From the NCBI GenBank assembly GCA_902521355.1, contig CABYRT010000002.1, positions 1 to 64,000 of the forward strand: a stretch of 64,000 nucleotides of DNA. The letters run 5' to 3'. This stretch comes from an uncultured Pelagibacteraceae bacterium. Its GTDB lineage: Bacteria; Pseudomonadota; Alphaproteobacteria; Pelagibacterales; Pelagibacteraceae. The position numbers were made by a program, and so were the translations under genes. Every line of letters starts with the position of its first letter. Position 1 is the first letter of the stretch. The notes beneath the pieces were generated by a model, which saw only the letters and a list, made by a program, of their open reading frames with translations, was not told the DNA's origin and ran no database searches. Below, one piece after another: positions 60,527 through 64,000 of this stretch.

Positions 60527-62225
60527 ATTTTTTGTTTTTATGTCTAATTATTTTGAAGTTATATTCTTTCTGTTTTAGCTCACTAATAAGTTTTGTAAAG
60601 TTTTTCAAATCTTGAATAATTAGGTTGAACCTAAAATTTATAGTTCTTTTGGTCTTTTCCACCATTTCAACACTTGAAATATTTACATTATTGGTTCCAA
60701 TCATTGTTGTAACATCACCTAATATTCCAGGTCTGTCAGGTAAAGACATCCAAAGGGTAGTGTTATATTTTTTTTCCGTAGGCTTGCTGTCCTCTTTATA
60801 TTGCCAGTATCTTCTTATAGCGGCTCTAGCTTTACCGGTTTTAGCACTTGTTATCCAATGCAAAGAAGGTGAATCTTTTTTTGATGTTAATATTTTAACT
60901 ACATCTCCATTTCGCAATATTGATTGTAGAGGACTTTCCTTTCCATTTATTTCACATCCAATTGCAGTATCACCTACTTTAGTGTGAACAGCATAAGCAA
61001 AATCAATTGGACTTGCTTCTTTGGGTAATTTTATAACTGAGCCTTTTGGAGTAAAACAAAAAACATTTTCTTGAAACATTTGCAGTTTTGTATATTCAAA
61101 ATAATGTTCAGGATTTTCATTTTTATCAATAATTTCTACTAGATCTGCTAACCAATCATATTCCTTCCAAGTTAAAGAGTTAAACTTTTCTGACGATTTA
61201 TATTTCCAATGAGAAGCTATACCTCTTTGCGCAAATTCATGCATTTGTTGTGTTCTTAGTTGTATTTCAATAGGTCTTTTATTTGGACCAATCACTGCAG
61301 TATGAAGAGATTTATAATTATTTATTTTTGGAGATGAAATGTAATCTTTAAATCTACCAGGTATGCAATTCCATTTATTATGAATTACGCCTAAGGTTTT
61401 GTAACAATTTTCAACATTATCTAAAATTATTCTAAAACCAATTATGTCTGTAATTTGCTCTAGTGAGGTTCTTTTTTTTTGTATTTTTCTCCAAATAGAA
61501 AAAGGTGTTTTTTCTCTAGAATAAATTTTAAAATCAATATTATTTTCATTTAATAGATTTTCAAATTCACTAAGAACTGAATTATAATTAATCAAATTAT
61601 TATCTTTTATTGTGTCTAATCTATCTTTGATCATTTTTCTTGCTTCAGGATTTAAAATATCGAAAGAAAGATCTTCAAGTTCATCTCTTATTCTATTCAT
61701 TCCCATTCTATCAGCTAAAGGAGCATAAATTTCCATAGTTTCTTTAGCAATTCTTTTTCTTTTTTCCTCTTTATCAATAGCCTTCAAAGTTCGCATATTA
61801 TGCAAACGATCTGCAAGTTTCACAAGAAGGACTCTAATATCTTTAGAAGTTGCCAGGATGAGTTTTCTAAAATTTTCAGCTTTTGAATTAGAAATAGCTT
61901 GGTTTTCAAAAACTGAAATTTTTGTAACTCCATCAACCAAATCAGCAACTTCTTTTCCAAATTGCTCTTCTATAGTTTTATAAGTTGCATAAGTATCTTC
62001 TATGGTATCGTGAAGTAAACCAGTTGCTATCGTTGCACTATCCAACTTAAGTTCGGTTAAAATATTTGCAACAGCAACAGGATGAATGACGTAGGGATCT
62101 CCTGATTGTCTTTTTTGATCTTTGTGAACTTTCACTGCAAAATTATATGCTTTGCTTAAAGTTTCTGGGTTAAGAAACTTATTGTATGATTTGACCTTAT
62201 TTATTAATTCGTCAGAATTTAGCAT
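60483..62225 (-). CDS. spoT: RelA/SpoT-family (p)ppGpp synthetase/hydrolase (truncated C-terminal region)
   Basis: HD: KVHKDQKRQSGDPYVIHPVAVA, GLLHDTIEDT; synthetase YKSLHTAVIGP; TGS and short ACT; 580 aa. Confidence 0.93.
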   Translation of the reverse strand: MLNSDELINKVKSYNKFLNPETLSKAYNFAVKVHKDQKRQSGDPYVIHPVAVANILTELKLDSATIATGLLHDTIEDTYATYKTIEEQFGKEVADLVDGVTKISVFENQAISNSKAENFRKLILATSKDIRVLLVKLADRLHNMRTLKAIDKEEKRKRIAKETMEIYAPLADRMGMNRIRDELEDLSFDILNPEARKMIKDRLDTIKDNNLINYNSVLSEFENLLNENNIDFKIYSREKTPFSIWRKIQKKRTSLEQITDIIGFRIILDNVENCYKTLGVIHNKWNCIPGRFKDYISSPKINNYKSLHTAVIGPNKRPIEIQLRTQQMHEFAQRGIASHWKYKSSEKFNSLTWKEYDWLADLVEIIDKNENPEHYFEYTKLQMFQENVFCFTPKGSVIKLPKEASPIDFAYAVHTKVGDTAIGCEINGKESPLQSILRNGDVVKILTSKKDSPSLHWITSAKTGKARAAIRRYWQYKEDSKPTEKKYNTTLWMSLPDRPGILGDVTTMIGTNNVNISSVEMVEKTKRTINFRFNLIIQDLKNFTKLISELKQKEYNFKIIRHKNKKYAFFKRFFSGFKKN

Positions 62226-62245
62226 TAATTTATTATATCACTTAT

Positions 62246-62773
62246 TTAGATAACTTTAATACTTCTTAAATTGTTTTTTTTTAAAGAAGATAAGAGTTTT
62301 ATTATGCTTTTTTTTAATTTTGGGTGAGACCAATTCTTACATATTTCAAACAGTGGCATAAGTACAAAGTTTCTATTATGCATTCTTGGATGTGGGATCT
62401 CTAAATTGATAAATTTTTTATTTGATTTAGTAATCTTTCCATTAAAATCTAATATATCAATATCACAATTTCTTGGATGATTTTTAGGAGCTATTTTTCT
62501 GCCTAATTTTTTTTCTATAGACTTAATTATTTTAAACAGCTCAAATTGATTTAATTTTGTTTTTATCAGTAATACAGCATTAATAAATTTTGGAAAACTA
62601 GGATCTGGCCATGACTCAGTCTCATAATAACTAGATGTTTTGATAATTTTAATATCATGAGTTTCCAATAAATATTTAGATTTTTCTAAAAAATGTATTC
62701 TATTTCCTAAATTAGAACCTATTGATAGATATACATTTTTAACTAGAGCGTCTGAAGTATCTCGCTTTTTCAC
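62246..62773 (-). CDS. folK: HPPK, 2-amino-4-hydroxy-6-hydroxymethyldihydropteridine pyrophosphokinase
   Basis: [71 protein letters not shown] at 62773 proposed as start, because ORF 62246-62833 overlaps smpB deeply. Confidence 0.9.
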   Translation of the reverse strand: MKKRDTSDALVKNVYLSIGSNLGNRIHFLEKSKYLLETHDIKIIKTSSYYETESWPDPSFPKFINAVLLIKTKLNQFELFKIIKSIEKKLGRKIAPKNHPRNCDIDILDFNGKITKSNKKFINLEIPHPRMHNRNFVLMPLFEICKNWSHPKLKKSIIKLLSSLKKNNLRSIKVI

Positions 62774-63209
62774 GGTTCCAATCTTTAGTTTTTTTTGTTT
62801 GTCGCTTATCGAATTGTTTTTTGCCCTTAGCAACTGCTATTTCAACTTTAGCTTTACCTTTTTTAAAATACATTTTAGTTGGGACTAAAGTTAGACCATC
62901 CTCGTTCATTTTACCAATTAGTTTATTAATTTCCCTTTTGTTAAATAACAATTTTCTTTCTGAGTAAGGATTGTGATTTGAATAACTGGCTTGTTTATAT
63001 ATGGGGATATGTGAATTAATTAAAAAAATTTCTCCTTCTTTTTCTACTGCGTATGACTCTGCAATATTTATTTTTCCATCTCTTACAGATTTTATTTCAG
63101 AACCTTTTAATACAATTCCTGCTTCTAAGATTTCCTTAAAGAAAAAATTAAAAGATGCTTTTCGATTTATTGTAATGATCTTGATGCCAGATGTAGATTT
63201 ATTCATCAA
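62739..63209 (-). CDS. smpB: SsrA-binding protein SmpB
   Basis: [43 protein letters not shown]-terminal [16 protein letters not shown]. Confidence 0.96.
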   Translation of the reverse strand: MMNKSTSGIKIITINRKASFNFFFKEILEAGIVLKGSEIKSVRDGKINIAESYAVEKEGEIFLINSHIPIYKQASYSNHNPYSERKLLFNKREINKLIGKMNEDGLTLVPTKMYFKKGKAKVEIAVAKGKKQFDKRQTKKTKDWNREKARYFRRSS

Positions 63210-64000
63210 TAAGTTTTGCTGCTTTTAATGCTTTCTCGACTTCCTTTTTTGTATTTTCAGTTATTTTTACCAAAGGTAATCTTACAGTATCATCGCATAG
63301 ACCAAGTAATTTAGCAGCATACTTAACTGGTGAAGGATTGCTTTCTATAAATAAATTTTTATGCAGCGGTTGCAACATATCATCAAGTTGTTGAGCTTTT
63401 TTTAAATCATCCTTATTTGAAGATTTTGATAATTTTTGAAATTCAGAACATAATTTAGGAGCTACGTTTGCCGTAACACTAATTGTTCCAACACCTCCTC
63501 GTTTATTAAATTCAAAAGCATTATCATCGTTTCCAGTAAGTTGAATGAAATCATTACCCATTTTTTCTTTTTGTTGATCAACACGATTTAGATCACCAGT
63601 TGCATCTTTAACTCCAACTATATTTTTTAGTTCATATAATTTAGCCATTGTTTCAACGCTCATATCGATTACTGAACGGCTTGGAATATTATAAATTATA
63701 ATTGGAATTCCACAGTTATCATTGATTGATTTATAATGTTGATATAATCCTTCTTGAGTAGGTTTATTATAATATGGTGTAACAACTAAAGCACCATCCG
63801 CACCAGCTTTTTCAGCGTGTTTAGTTAATGATACAGCTTCTTCTGTAGAATTCGATCCAGTGCCGGCTATTATGGGAAGTTTACCGGTAGCTTCTTTTAT
63901 ACACAATTCAATTGTTCTCTCATGTTCATCATGTGATAATGTTGGTGACTCACCTGTTGTTCCAACTGGAACTAACCCATTTGTTCCATTTTCCAGATGA
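63199..64000 (-). CDS. dapA: 4-hydroxy-tetrahydrodipicolinate synthase, truncated at the window end
   Basis: Frame continues upstream of the listed start: [63 protein letters not shown]. Confidence 0.96.
   Translation of the reverse strand, partial: HLENGTNGLVPVGTTGESPTLSHDEHERTIELCIKEATGKLPIIAGTGSNSTEEAVSLTKHAEKAGADGALVVTPYYNKPTQEGLYQHYKSINDNCGIPIIIYNIPSRSVIDMSVETMAKLYELKNIVGVKDATGDLNRVDQQKEKMGNDFIQLTGNDDNAFEFNKRGGVGTISVTANVAPKLCSEFQKLSKSSNKDDLKKAQQLDDMLQPLHKNLFIESNPSPVKYAAKLLGLCDDTVRLPLVKITENTKKEVEKALKAAKLIDE

Overview
The window reads as a low-GC, streamlined alphaproteobacterial chromosome of SAR11/Pelagibacterales type. This assignment is inferred from gene content, gene order and AT-richness; no search was run. 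Most of it is densely packed housekeeping sequence: uvrA/ssb/gyrA/coaD/tgt, recG, a mltB-SPOR-dac-tmk-holB-metG-tatD run, glpX, hom-argC-rpsI-rplM, metY, plsX/ihfA/rpmF, hppA, a thiL-nusB-rib-nrdR-glyA-rpiB run, hemB, a recO-rnc-lepB-acpS-pdxJ-pyrE-spoT run, and folK-smpB-dapA. Four tRNAs are visible: Lys-TTT, Ser-TGA, Pro-TGG and Glu-TTC. The accessory part lies at about 23.6-33.3 kb. (1) A 1,765-bp integrase-less insertion at the 3' end of tRNA-Pro is bounded by an exact 26-bp repeat, has AGAGGATT tandem motifs near both ends, and carries one large membrane-protein gene preceded by an ATGA-coupled 20-aa micro-ORF. (2) A tRNA-Glu-to-integrase segment carries a GIY-YIG protein, two glycosyltransferases, a complete tyrosine recombinase, a 35-bp inverted repeat next to the recombinase start codon, and a 59-aa two-TM ORF missed by the ORF track. 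(3) Beside that segment is a roughly 205-nt, locally GC-rich structured RNA candidate on the + strand with several hairpins, three GNRA tetraloops and a strong intrinsic terminator ending 6 nt before an ogt ATG. I could not assign it to a known class. Other signals are a Fur-box-like palindrome over the hemB start, a perfect palindrome between divergent uvrA and ssb, and small ORFs under the 60-aa cutoff, including rpmF.
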